64,000 bases of DNA, taken from Tetmemena sp. SeJ-2015 (lineage: Eukaryota > Ciliophora > Spirotrichea > Sporadotrichida > Oxytrichidae). The stretch covers positions 1 to 64,000 of the forward strand of contig JAJKFJ010022400.1 in assembly GCA_027382625.1 (NCBI GenBank), written 5' to 3'. The position numbers and the translations under genes were made by a program. Below, one piece after another: positions 47,749 to 59,825 of this stretch (position 1 is its first letter; every line of letters starts with the position of its first letter). Below the pieces are notes generated by a model. It saw only the letters and a list, made by a program, of their open reading frames with translations. It did no database searches and was not told the origin of the DNA.

Positions 47749-50205
47749 AAAGCTATTTATTTAAAGCGTAATATAATATGAATCACTCAGCAAGGATGCA
47801 ATAATTAAGCATTTCTAAGATAAATCAATCGAAGATACACTAATCATATTCATCCTATATTATTTTTCCTCTTTTAAAGCTTAAAAAATTATGCTAGGAT
47901 GAATAATCTTTGAGAACTCACACTGAAAGAAGCCCAATCTCTGTACTTATCCAAGCTGTAATAAGCGCTTCACGCAATCCTCAAACTTGACGGCGCATTA
48001 AAAGACTCACTATAATCGTAAAAATATCTCTGGACTACTTTCACTTGTGGGAGAGAAGCTATGGGGCCAGGAGGTACAAGTTTTATTAAGATGGGCAAGA
48101 GTGTTTCATTCTGGATAGCTGTGGTGATGGAGGATATGAATGTGAAGAAGAAAAATGGAGAGAAGAGGATTTCAAAGAACTGGAGAAAAACAGGGAGAGG
48201 GAGAGATAACAGTAAAAGTTGCAATAGAAGATTAGGGAATAAAGAAAAGCTGAGAAGCTAGCTCAATTTGCTTAGATAAAGTAAAAGATTTAAAAAAATT
48301 CCTTGTAATAATTTTTAAAAGAAGGTTTAGAATCAATTAATGACCATATTAAAATATATCGGATCAGATGAACCGAATGTTGCAAATTATAGGATAAATA
48401 CGAAAGGATGATCGTCGATTGTAAAAAAGAGATTAAAATAACACCTAAACCCTTATTAATTATGATTTTATCTTAAATCTGATTATTTTTACTATTACTG
48501 GAATTTCATTTTTCTAATGGAGGTTCTACTGTTATATTGTATGATTTGAATTTAGATACTTCTGCCACATTGGTGTTCTTCTATTCTCTCAATCCATTCC
48601 ATTTTTTGTCTTCTATCGAATTGCAATGTTCAGAGAGATCTTAAAATGACTCGGGATTTTTTATGATATTTTAGCTGGATTTCAAGATATCCTTTAGGAC
48701 TTATCAGATATTTGCCTAATTGCGTAATTATTTTAAATTATTGTATTTATTGAGATTCGAACCCTAATTAGATTATTTCAATTCCCTACCGTTGCCTGTT
48801 GGCCACCCGGACTCCTCCAACCTCCTCCTTCTCCCCCTTTATTTTATACTCCAAACCTCCGATTTTCCATTCATATTTGAGCCATAATGTTAAAACAAAG
48901 CGCAGTCAACGATTAAACAAGATAAAAAAGTGGATTAGAATCTAACAAAGATGAAAAATAGAATTTCCAATTTGGAGTAGGCAACAAATATGGTCATAAA
49001 AACTACGGCTCTCATTGTGGTGGATATGACAGGTAAACCTTCTAATATTGAGTGATCGAATTTAATGAGTTGTTAATCATACATAATAAAGCTTTATTCT
49101 AACACATTTTAATGCTAGAGCCTCTAGCAATTAAACAACCTTGAGCAATAAAGTACAAATATTTTTATCAACTCTAATGCTCCCTACTTGCCTTGCCATT
49201 ATAACGTTTCTTCATCCCAGACATCATCATCATCATACTATTCATCGAGAGTTGCTCCCTGAATTAAAGACTAAAGTCATAGACAGAAAAATGCCTTCAA
49301 GCTCAGAAGACGTATTCGATTTCACATGAGCAGCACTTCTTGGCACATACCGCATTAATGAAACTCTACAATGCAATTATCATCCAGTGTTCACAAAAAA
49401 AGAGGTGTAACAGTAGACATGATAGTTCATCTTAAGCTACTCTACTACTTTGAGGAGATTTAACTTGTGCAAGAGAGGTAGGAAGCTACAGCAATTCATG
49501 TGAGGTGGAGCGCTACCCTACAATGTAAATGAGTCAGCTTACAATTTTAAAGCTTGCATTAAATTTATCAACTTCCACCATTAAATTCGATCATTCATTA
49601 TAAGAAAATCTCTCTACTATTAACGACAAACTTCGACAAAACCTTAATGGTTGCTGCGTAATCGATGGCGAAAACTTATATGAAGAGAAAAAAACAAAAC
49701 CTGCTCAGGTCTGTAATTTTCTCTCTTAATGATGAATCCTTCTTGTGGCGATTGCAAAGCTTCAATGAGAGATAAATTTACACCAATCTCCACAATTAAT
49801 AGCGATGTTTGATACCGAGGAGTAATTAAATGACTTGAAAAAATACTTTTTTTCGCTTGGCAAGGAGGAATTTCTAGTTATAATGGATATTTTAGCACTT
49901 CCGAACTATCTCGAAAAGCATGATTTCTGCTCGGATATCACAAAGTCAAGAAAGTTTTACATTTTCTATTGATGGTAGTTTCTGACTTGACTTGTTAAGA
50001 TTGATTTCTTAATGAAGAGAATTCCTTTCCTTCTCATTAATTCCCTTTAATATTTATAAGACATAAATAAAATTAACAATATGAGAAATCTAATTTGTGA
50101 ATGAGTATTAGAGAATTTATAGTATTGATATTTTAACATTGCTTATAATTACCTTATAAAATTATATACCAAGCTTGAATAATAAAGGAAATGAATTATC
50201 GTAAG
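47749..50205. other. AT-rich, no gene recognised; one hydrophobic minus-strand frame
   Basis: A minus-strand frame at 48224-47970 begins with a very hydrophobic stretch (MQLLLLSLPLPVFLQFFE), which could be a signal peptide. The overlapping plus-strand frame is equally open, so neither is assigned. A tRNA-like half-site near 48.75-48.83 kb was examined and not accepted. Confidence 0.3.
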
Positions 50206-50209
50206 GTAT

Positions 50210-52195
50210 CACTTGGACTGATTTACTTAATTTCTGAGACTCTCAGCTTCGATGACTTCTCTGAATTCTAAATCAATTGCATAACTAGAGGAAAGTTCTA
50301 TGTAATTAGATAATACAGAGATAAGCATACAGGAGAGATTAAAATTTGTAAAGTATTTTACAAGAGTGACATGAGCGATGAAGTTATGGCTTTTATACAA
50401 GGGAACTTAAAATTCTGGCTAAAATTGATGATCATTCAAATTTCGTCAAAGTGCATGGAGATTAGAAGACGAGTTCAAGATCTACTTCCTCGTAGATGGA
50501 TTCAATTTTATAGTTAATGCTATTTTTATTTTTTTCTCAGTATTAAATTAGAAAGCTAAAATTCAGGACGCACACGACCGGCACTAGGCACCGGTCGCCC
50601 TTTCCCTGAAGGCTCTCTGGTTTGGTACTCCGTTGGCTGGTGGGGGAGTGCTTAAAAGAGGCAAGGGATAATGGAAGCCGAGGCCCTGGGGAAGGTGGTC
50701 GCAGCAGATCACTGGAGAGATCATCAAAAGTTAGTGGTCTTACACTCACCCTCCAAATCCTGGAAGGCGTGGAGGGATGTGATCCAGGTCAAACACTCAG
50801 TCATGCAGCTGGATAGCAAAGCCAGACGCTAAGGAGCAGCGACTTGCTCTCGGTCGGATGCTACCTGATTTTTTTTATCCTTTGAAGTTTTTTTTTGAAG
50901 GTATGCTGAAGCCGATGGCTTCTGCTCAGAGTGTGAGGTGGCGGGGGTGCCACGTGTTTAATATTCCAAATCAGCTGGTAGGCAACGACGTCACGGCTTT
51001 GCCCAATTCGTATTAGCTTTTTTTATGCTGGGGGCCCTTTAATTCCCTTAATTATTATTTTTTTCTCCGGATTTCTAATTCCATATAATTAGAAGACTAG
51101 GTCAATTCTCTGAGCTAGAATCTGTCTTGATAGATTCGCAATTTTTTAGCATTGAAAGTTTTTCATTACAATTGCTTTGTGCATAGAAATCTGAGGTCAG
51201 AGAATATTGTCTTTGAATCAGAGCGCGCTTTAAGGGACATAAAATTAGTTGATTTATTTACCTCAATCTAAACCAATGACAACAAGGAAGATGTCCCAAA
51301 CTATGACTTTATTATCAAGAGTTCTTTCTCTCAATATTGTGAACTAGAGCTCTTAGTAAAGAAAATACTATGGAGTCAATTGTGATTTATTTGCGTGAAC
51401 ATGATCTTAGTCATCCCTCCCTTTTTTTAAATAGCAAAGAATACACTAAAGAGAAGATTAAGTAGGGATTCTACCTTGCGTTTTCCCTAACTATGAGAAA
51501 AATTACAACAAAGAAATGAAGCAATTGGTAGCTAATTTACTCAAAGCAAATAGGTTGGGGGGTTTAATATAGATAAAGCACTTAGGAATTCATAGCTGGT
51601 AGATAGCACTAAAGTTACCTTAACATCAATAAGAAGATAACAATAAGCTTTAATGCTATTGAGATTACATTTACTCTATTTTTTGTAGTTAAGAGGCTTT
51701 CACAAATTTGAAAAACTTATTCTTCAGCTATTAATTTCAAAAACTCAGTCATATAAAAAATTGAGGGTCACTAATTGACAAAAAAGAAAAAGGCATTCCG
51801 TAGATTTTTTTGAAGCTCTAGACGAAAACAAAGAAGGAGAGATAAGCTAGAAGGAGTTAATGAGTTGCTTTAAATCCAAATTTAGCATATCTGTTGAAGA
51901 AAATGATGCAGCAAAGATCAGCAGGCTTATTGCAAAAAAAATATTTATTCTTTTAAGATTATATAAATTTAGACAATGACAAAGAGGTTTAGCTTATGGG
52001 GTATTTTATAAGCTCGAGAAATAAGACAAATTTGATTAGCAAAAATAATTTGAATCTCTCTTTCTCATGGATTGACTTTAATAAAGACTCATTTATCACT
52101 CTTGAAGACTTGAAAGAATTACTAGGAGTAGTTAAAGACGATACTTACGAAGGAATTATGGTAGAGGAGGCAGATGATGATTGCGAGAAGTGACT
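50210..52195 (+). pseudogene. decayed CDPK, split by an insert
   Basis: A calcium-dependent kinase homologue on the plus strand. N-lobe at 50.28-50.50 kb (VIRQYRDKHTGEIKICKVFY, then ELKILAKIDDHSNFVKVH, then IYFLVDGF, each in a different frame). A GC-rich insert (50526-51067) follows. Then C-lobe at 51.15-51.48 kb (HYNCFVHRNLRSENIVFESE, IKLVDLFTS). EF-hand part at 51.8-52.19 kb (LDENKEGEISQKELMSCF with TAG as Gln; SWIDFNKDSFITLEDLKELL). HRD has become HRN, DFG has become DLF, and the APE region is unrecognisable. Frame changes every 60-100 bp make a working kinase unlikely. It is a paralogue of the CDPK at 33-37 kb, on the opposite strand. Confidence 0.75.
50526..51067. mobile_element. GC-rich insert bounded by 13-bp direct repeats
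   Basis: TTATTTTTTTCTC occurs exactly at 50526-50538 and again at 51055-51067. Between them lie about 516 bp that are much GC-richer than the surroundings, with possible stem-loops (CCCTCCA near 50741 with TGGAGGG near 50771; GTGGCGGGGGTGCCAC near 50938). Two runs of eight or nine T follow near 50870-50900. The kinase homology stops before the first repeat and resumes after the second. This suits either a retroposed element with a target-site duplication (SINE-like, possibly Pol III transcribed) or an eliminated sequence with a 13-bp pointer. No known RNA family was matched. Confidence 0.65.
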
Positions 52196-52464
52196 AAACC
52201 TAAAGAGTTAAAGAGTATTATGGGTAGACAACTTTAGACTTATTGAGAATATAATTAAACACTTCAAAATTAAGAATCGAGATAAGTGTGAAATTCAAAA
52301 TCTCTCTGATTATCGAGCCAATTTTTCAACATTTTCACGTTTAAATTGTAATCTTAGAAGGAATTTTAACAGAAATAAAAAATGAATTAATCCTATAAGT
52401 TGAGTTAGATAACTCAAAAAGTTTATATTTTGAATGATAATTAATATCCTTAATGTACTAGTTG

Positions 52465-53439
52465 TCATTCTAAGAAGTCAAAAGATTTGACTAGCCCAAA
52501 AATTATAGTCATTTGGCTCCCTCTTAAAAGTATTTATCTACGTTAAGATAGTGGACCGTTCTAACAGATAGCCATCATCTTCTCTCTTCCTGAGAAAGAG
52601 TGAATCTAGTAGTAAATTTAAGTTGGCCACTGGTAGTTGCTATAAGAACCTGGGTATGAGTCATAGCCCAAGATATCCATTCTGTCATTGCCAGAAATCA
52701 TATCGGCTTCAGAACTGCTCCACACCCAGATTAATTTTTTCAGGCTATGGGTATTATAAGTAGACTCCTATATCTTCTAAATTAAATTCTTAGTTAAACT
52801 TTAGTATAATGAGCCTTTCTTTCATAATTTGATAAAGTTTTTAGCTGAATCTTGGCTTCCAACCAAAACCACTTACCCTCAGCTTCATAAAGATGCCTAA
52901 AATAATTGACACTTTAGCATATGAAAGTTTCTTTAGCTGTACAGCAAAAGCATCAATCCCTTTAGATTTATGAATTTTCTTATGTCCCAAATTAGACTCT
53001 TCTTGAGACATCGAAATCAGTTTGATTTATAAAAAATTTTTTGTTCTAAAATTGCTGCAAGAAGGAGAAAACCAATGCCACTAGAAAATTACAATTCTTT
53101 TGCATTGTATGCTATGTTACCAATCTATTGCTGACTAGTTTGTACCATTATCCCAACTTAACCGGTCATAAAACTAAGGATTGTGCGGTGAATAGATTGA
53201 CATTTCGAAATACTGAACTATTAGAGTTTTGCCAATCACGGCATGAGCTTGGTTAAAGTTTGTATTTGCTTGGCCTGAAGGGTTTTATCTCCATATATAG
53301 AAGAAAGGTGATTAAAAAAACTTAGGCTTATAAATAAAGTGGTTGAGAAGGCCAATATCTCATTAAAAGCGCTTAAAAGTACTGAGTCTGTTGGCAAGTC
53401 CATATACTCAACTTTTTCGATTTGAAAAAAACGTACCAA
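52465..53439 (-). CDS. hypothetical protein with hydrophobic segments
   Basis: A possible start on the minus strand at 53439 gives MVRFFQIEKVEYMDLPTDSV and a hydrophobic stretch (FSTTLFISLSFF). Blocks follow: YKLVSNRLVTQHTMQKNCNF with FLVALVFSFLQQ, then about 95 open codons (GHKKIHKSKGIDAFAVQLKK; KVSIILGIFMKL; YQIMKERLIILKFNQEFNLE). After a one-base change comes an Asp/Ser/Tyr/Gly-rich end (EADMISGNDRMDILGYDSYP) to TGA at 52465-52467. Two or three membrane passes are possible. TAA/TAG are in frame throughout. No family recognised. Confidence 0.45.
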
Positions 53440-55251
53440 GAAGAGAAAAAAGGAAAAAAATTTTTAAATTCTTATTAAAACATATTAATATTTTAAAAAA
53501 TTTTTGCGAGGAAAAGTAAAAAAAATCTGAGAGAAACATATATCTAAAAGGCCACAAAAAGGTTCTTTTTGGAAGGGGAGGCGATGAAGGAATGTAGAGG
53601 GATAAAATGCATCATTTATAAACTTACAAAAGGGAAATAAGCAAGTGCGCTCTCATTTCTCAGCTGGGGAAAATTTGTTGAATTGGATCAGAACGCGCCA
53701 ACGAAATTTTTTAAAACTGAAATTTTAGAGAGTGAAGAGCTAGCAAGAAATATACCCCTTTTTTCCTACTGTTTTTTACCTATGTAAACTAAACTTTTTC
53801 TTAATTCGCTAAATGACCCTTTTTCTCGAGGGAATTTCAGCTTTTCCCCAAGTTGAAAAATGAGGGGCTCATTTATTTAAATTATTTGGTAAGTGTTTAT
53901 AATGCTTTTTGAGCTTCTTTAAAAATTTTCTTCATCGCATTCATGCTAATGAACTTGGGATGGCTATAGATATATGCTACTCTCAGAGTTATACTTTTCC
54001 TCGCAAATTTTTAAAATATTAATATTTTATCAATAGGATTAATATGAATTGATTAGAGGGAATGCTAAAAAGAGATTTATTAATGATCAGATTAGTAAAA
54101 TTAATAAATAATCTCTATATAAATAACTGCCTTGATCTTTAATTGCGCTCTTTTAGCCTAACTATATGAACTTTGAATTTCATTTTTTGTAAACATCCCT
54201 TATTTTTTTAAAACTATTTTTCCGCTAACTAATTTTTTCCGTTTTCATATTCCTAATCTTCATCTTAACTATCTTTTAAATTATTTCTCCTATTGCTACT
54301 GCTATTTTTGTTATTGCTGCTACTGCTAGAAATATTTGCCAGGAAAAACATGTAAAAAAGAAATTTTCCTGTAGGATTCGAACTTATGTAAAAAAGAAAA
54401 TGACTCATTTAGGCATTAATCATCTTAATATTAGGATTCAAATCAAAATCTACTTGTGAATTTATCTCAAATATCTATTATCATTGATTCTGCATCGTAT
54501 TCATCCCATAATAAAAATTATTAAAAATATTCAGCAAAATTTTAATATAATTATTATTTTTACGAGTAATATAGCATCATTTTTTGAGCGAAGAATAAAA
54601 AAATTTTTTAATGAAAATCATTTATATCTTCGCCTATATGCTCTTTGATTTGTCTTAAACTATTTACAATTAGCCAATTTCTCTGTCACAAAAACAATTT
54701 CTTCGGCTCATCTTACTCAACTTATAAAGAGTCTTTCATTTTTATTTTGCTTGAATTTAAGTCTTCTATCGTGCCTTTTTTGTTCCTCCATAACAAACTT
54801 CAATTGCGGTGAGATCTTCATGTAATTGTATTTAGCCAAATTAAATCTTCCCTTCAATGCTAGTCGGATGGAACGACACCCTCAAGCACTGACTTGAAGC
54901 GCTCTGGTCTATCTTAATCTATCTCATGATATTATCGTCAATTTTCAGGGAACGGAGCAACTTTGATTTCTCAAATCTTGCGTTGTATGTCTTTGATATT
55001 GCTCAGCTCGGAAAACTAGATTGAATGCTTGCCATAAAGTTACTAAGTAGGTGTTTATGGATCATGAATCGGATCTCACTCATAAATTAGTCATACTTAT
55101 TTATCGCGCCTGCCTTACTCAGACTTTAGAATAATAAAGATAAAAATAAAATAAAAATCGGAATTAAATTAAAATAATATATGAAGAGTTGTAAAATTTT
55201 GGCCGCTTAAATGTGAGCTTTGAAGCTCAATATCGAGCTTGTTCGATAGTT
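53440..55251. other. AT-rich, no gene recognised
   Basis: Homopolymer-rich AT sequence with no supported gene or repeat copy. Confidence 0.4.
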
Positions 55252-55548
55252 CATTGAAAATTAATATCAGTTTCTTCTTTAATAATATTTTTTGCACCTC
55301 TCATCAGCAAACAAAGTAGCGCGCAAACTCCCAAAGAACAAATATCAACTTTGTAAGAACTTGTTCGCTTATAACTTTTAATTGAGCAATCCCAAACAAA
55401 ATTTGCAAAGATAAAAAGTTCATAGAATTTCATTCTGAATCGAATGGTATAATAATTATTCAAATATGACGCACTTCAATTGACTCAAAATTGTTCCATT
55501 TGAAATTAAATTATAATTTAATTCAATTTTCCATTAAATTCTCAGCTA
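55252..55548 (-). repeat. dispersed repeat R, copy C (kinase-like frame)
   Basis: Reverse-complement copy of the blocks at 1499-1779 and 17256-17551, 297 bp. On its strand it holds a 70-codon frame ending SYKVDICSLGVCALLCLLMR, which resembles kinase subdomain IX (DIWSLGV). The other two copies do not keep this reading. Either the repeat derives from a kinase gene fragment or the resemblance is chance. Confidence 0.6.
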
Positions 55549-56149
55549 TAAATATCTTAATATCTACCTACTTATATAAAATAATTTCTTAAAAAATTTT
55601 GATTTTTTGAAAGTGCAAATAATGGCCACAGCTTTTACAATATTTGTCAAGTCCTCGAAATAGTCATTTTAGTGTGCTTTAATTGTTCTATCTATAATTT
55701 CTACCTCTGAGCTTGGAATTTAGAGTTCGAAAGCAGATGTACTGTCTATATGCAAATTTGTTGGCTCCCTTATTGTTATTGAACTCCTAATGACCGAAGA
55801 ATTAGAAAGACTTGTTTTCAGGGTGAATATATAAATTATAATGGGAGGGTAATGTCAAATATGTCTACAAAAGATCTTAGCTCCACCAGGTAATTTACCC
55901 TGAAGGGTTTCTCGAAGAATAGGATTGAATGGCTAAATAAATGAGTTACTCTATATATAAAATACATGGCTTATATTGACTTTAGCAAATATATTTTCCA
56001 ATTATATCTAATGCGATACAAAGTTTGAATCTTTTAAAGTGATCCAAAGTTTGAGTAGCAAGATCCATAAACTTCAATCCGAGGCACCAGACATCTAAGA
56101 TCCTTTGGATTGAAAAACTAGTCTCAAATATCTTAAACTGGAGTGAGAT

Positions 56150-56406
56150 ATGATAGATCGTAAGTCCCTTGAAAAATTTGGCTGCTTGTTACTTTACCAC
56201 GCTTCCAAGTACACCTTTCTAGCGATCAATCGCATCTTGATAGGTGCAAACCAGTCCCCTATACTTTTACTCTTCACGTCAAAACAACTTACGGTAATAA
56301 AAAACAAAGTATGAATGGGTATTGGAAGTCCCTTAATATCTTCTTTTCTTTTAGGTATTTCTGCAAGGTGCATATCATTAGTAAAATATCTAGGTGGAAG
56401 AGACAT
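56150..56406 (-). CDS. uncertain, possible kinase N-lobe fragment
   Basis: A minus-strand frame from ATG at 56406 includes SCFDVKSKSIGDWFAPIKMR followed by a helix-like stretch (LIARKVYLEAWQSNK). The pattern resembles an ATP-binding strand and VAIK-like lysine of protein kinases. No glycine loop is clear. Sequence downstream to 55.6 kb is open but has no catalytic loop I can name. Weak support. Confidence 0.3.
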
Positions 56407-57244
56407 CTTCTTCTAGTGCTGTTTGTAATCAACAAAGGAATTAGATCCTAAAGAATGAATCTCTTGTGTTGAGCATGTAATGGTTTTTATTCTAACATCC
56501 GGGCTCTCAAACTGTGCTAGGTTGATGGGAACTGTCAAAGTTAAAGACTCATCTTGCCGCTCACTCTAATCAACAGTGCCAAATATCTCTATACCTAGTT
56601 TCAACCTTTTTCTTAAAGTTCAAAAATTAATGCAAATTTTCATGCCAATTAAGTGTTGCACTCGCATTATACTTATCCTTTTCCTCCTCTTCGTTCGATT
56701 GCCTTTGGTTGTTGTCGTTTAATTCCATTTCAATAATTATTTTTAATATAAAGAAATAGATTATAGTATGAAATTTATCGCAGTATGATTGATTGATTCT
56801 GAGGGAATAAAAATTCAAAAAAGTGGCTCTATTAAAGTCTTAACTCTGAGTTAATAATGTTTCAAGCTTATCTATTTCTATCAGTCGATCACAAAAAGAA
56901 ATAAAAAAAAGATATGATATAGCTTCAACCATTATGAAGCTAGATTATTTATTTTTAGACTTCAAATGTCTTAATTGGAGCCAAGTAGTGGTAATATGAT
57001 TTTTGACCATCCTTCTCGCTACTTTATGATTCAAGGCTCTCATATGATTTTTAGAGCACTCTTGAATCCCTTAGACTTAGATGGCTCTATTTTAAAAGCT
57101 GTCGAAGATTCTTACAAAACCTATGAGATTGGTTTCTTCATAGCTGTCTGTTTCTTTGGTACTCTCTCGAGATCGATACTCAATTGCAGAAGAAACGCAA
57201 TCATAAATTATATTATAAATAGAATATAAAGGATAGATATAAAT

Positions 57245-57495
57245 CATGGAAGCAAACAAGTGATTCGTTTGCCAGCAATACAAGAAACAGATTTTTATGG
57301 AAGACTCGCTCAGTAGAGTAAGGACAAGAGAAGAACTAATTGAGGATAAGGTGGTAGCTAGGCTTGAATATAAAGACTATCTCAAGAAGTTAAATAAACT
57401 GACATAAATGATGATAAGTAAAGTCAACAGAAATATATCTTACGAATATAGAGTTTGCAATTAAATTATCAAAGTGGCAAAATGAATGACTTGAA
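57245..57495 (+). CDS. short hypothetical coding segment
   Basis: From an ATG near 57247 the plus strand is open for about 80 codons after one early TGA, with protein-like content (YKKQIFMEDSLSRVRTREEL; DKVVARLEYKDYLKKLNK). No family recognised. It lies just beyond the C-terminal end of the minus-strand dynein, tail to tail with it. Confidence 0.3.
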
Positions 57496-57796
57496 GAAGC
57501 TCATTTTTAGTTTGGCGATATATTTATGTCTTTAATTCTATAAAGTCAAGAGTCTTGATTATATGCATCAATGTTTTAGTAGAATAATATAAAGAATTTA
57601 CTAAAGTTGAGAACAATAGAAGGGCTTAGTTACCTGTTAATTCATAAACTATTTAGTAGCTGTTTAGATATAGCGCAATTCAACTTAAAGATTTAGCTAT
57701 CAACATAAATAAACAGGAGATTTGTGGACTTGAGCTCTATTGTTTGAGAAAGCTTTTCCGTGGATAAACTTACTCAAGTGAGTGAAGCAAGTTAAT

Positions 57797-59825
57797 TCAG
57801 GCCAATATCCACTTTTTGGGGTATGATTCATCGCTCTCCATCTTCAAGTTATCTGTGAAGAAGTAATTAGATCCTCTCATTGAGGTCACATAGACTGGAC
57901 AATTACTGTCAGGTAGCCTTGTTCTCCTCCACAACCCGCTTCCCAACCTACTCCTCCAATTATAATCCTGCATGTATGTTCCAGACTCAGCCTTTCCAGT
58001 AAGATCAACGATATCCTTGGTAATGAGTACATCAGTCTTCAAGCACATACCATCGAGATGGAGAAGCTTCTTCTCTCTTGCAGTCGCATAATAGAAGTTA
58101 AGAAAGACTGAGAGTTGAAGAGACCAGATATCCACAGTGACTCGGTGATGAGAAGGCCAGATGACCAGTTTGCAAGTTAAGTGATTCTTGAAATCAAATT
58201 GGAGTGTCAATCAGTCAATAACTACTTCTAGAAGTTAGCAAACTTCTCATTCATTAATTGATTCTCCCAGGAATCGTGGACTCTATTGAGAGATAGTTCA
58301 TTAGTAGAGCTTCCATCGCATCGATGATGTCAAGTTGACCTTTAAGACCTGGGTCAAACTCTTTGAGTGAGAATCTGATAACTCCGAGAAGAGTGTCCGT
58401 TCTCTCGTACTCTTTGATACACGCGACCACATAAGGAGACTTGTCTTTGGCTATGATATCGAGCATAGAGAAGTTTCCTGGAAGTGTTTCTAGAATCTTA
58501 TGATAATTTACTTTAAAGTATACTCCTTCTTCTTCTTTTCTTCTTTTCGACTCCTCCTCTGGATTCACTTCCTTGAGCTTCAAGGATGAGCTAGAAGAGA
58601 ATTTTGCCTTGAGTTTTTGGTTGACTGTTTTTAGCATTAGCGTGAAGGCCAAACATATTGGGAGACTCTAAAAAGTAATCTTAAATGTACTTTCTATAAG
58701 GCTCCCTGTAAAACTTTTGAGGATGTGGAGACTTGAAACAAAGAGTGTAGGTGATCTGCGTACCGTTAACGATTTCAGGTCTGATCACCAACTTGAGATA
58801 AGTCATAAGAAATTAAAAGCATGATGAAATTCAAATAAGTGTTGTTGGTTCTTCTATCCCAACCATCAGAGATATGATCTCCGTACATGATCTCACCATT
58901 AATGTATCTGAGATCGTCGTAGGGTGCCTTGTCATATTTTGTCGAGTAGCTGTGGGACACATCACTGCAAATTAGCAGATATCATTCATTGAAGTTATAG
59001 TTTCTGGATCATCCTTGAGATGCGTACTCGAACATACAATGAGCGAACAACAAGGACTTGAATTCAGTCAACTTTTGGGGCTGTGCCTTCTCGAAATGAG
59101 CATCATCTAATAGAGCGAAGGCTTCTCTTATTTAACAATCACTATTAATATATATTAAAAAATACTCTTTTTGCAAATGCTCATTATAAATATTTGCTTT
59201 GATGTTCGCCTAGAGATCCAGCGGAGACTCATTAGCAACTTTGATAGCATTTTTTAAGATGAACTCATGAATTGTTGTCAATTCAGGAAGTGGGTGTGGC
59301 TTAGAGGACACGAAACATCTGAAGTTGGAGAAGGCGTCTTCGAACACGTTTTTCAAGTTGCGCTCTAAAACCTTAAGCTAGCTCTTCAAGAGATGCACGT
59401 TCTGATGCATAATACAGTAACTCTGCTTTCAAGCATTAAATCATATATACATATTAAAAAAATAAATTGTGTAGTGCCTTGACGGCAATATCTTGCTGTC
59501 CTTGTCCCATGGAAATATTGATGAAAGTTCCTTGCTGAATGGTCATTACTTTCTTTCTTCCTACTCTTTCTACCTCAGGAGTATAATCGACTCCTGGGAA
59601 TAGCACGAAGAATATATGTGTCTGGAGATTATCTCAGCATAAGTAATATAGATGTAGAAAGGAGTCTGTTCAATGAAGAGCTATCCTAAATTCTCATATA
59701 CGAACTATATCAGAGCTCTAGATGGACGATCGGGACTCATTGCTCTCAACAAAAGTAGACGATGGAAGAGAGAAATATCCTTAAAAGCTATAGGAAGTTC
59801 AACAGTCTCTGCTGGCTTTTCAGCG
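57797..59825 (-). CDS. axonemal dynein heavy chain, AAA6 to C-terminal domain
   Basis: Minus strand, ATP-driven microtubule motor of cilia. In order from 59825: LFHRLLLLRAMSPDRPSRAL, FVLFPGVDYTPEVERVGRKK, GTFINISMGQGQQDIAVKAL, then LKVLERNLKNVFEDAFSNFR, IKVANESPLDLQANIKANIY, AQPQKLTEFKSLLFAHCMFE, G-TGA-SRNYNFNE, KYDKAPYDDLRYINGEIMYG, DHISDGWDRR, KVNYHKILETLPGNFSMLDI and NCPVYVTSMRG near the end. These are family landmarks in the correct order. Frame changes and a few in-frame TGA (59009-59011 at the conserved GW) break the reading. A small intron-like AT-rich gap is possible at 59.12-59.17 kb. It continues the segment at 60.2-61.7 kb, from which a MITE separates it. Confidence 0.9.

Noticed and set aside
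48740..48840. tRNA gene on the minus strand (GGTTCGAAT B-box-like motif and TGGCC A-box-like motif)
   Set aside because: The T-stem does not pair around TTCGAAT and no acceptor stem forms. At most it is a worn tRNA-derived relic.
50550..50880. Signal recognition particle, RNase P or 7SK-like RNA in the GC-rich insert
   Set aside because: A CCAGGTC...GCAGCTGG stretch recalls SRP helix 8, but the conserved GGAA loop and GGAGCAG strand are absent, and RNase P conserved regions were not found.
54360..54400. tRNA T-arm-like GATTCGAAC
   Set aside because: The flanking bases do not form a T-stem and there is no matching D-arm region.
55251..55463. Independent kinase gene on the minus strand
   Set aside because: The frame lies wholly inside repeat R copy C and is not kept in the other two copies. 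No catalytic loop accompanies it.
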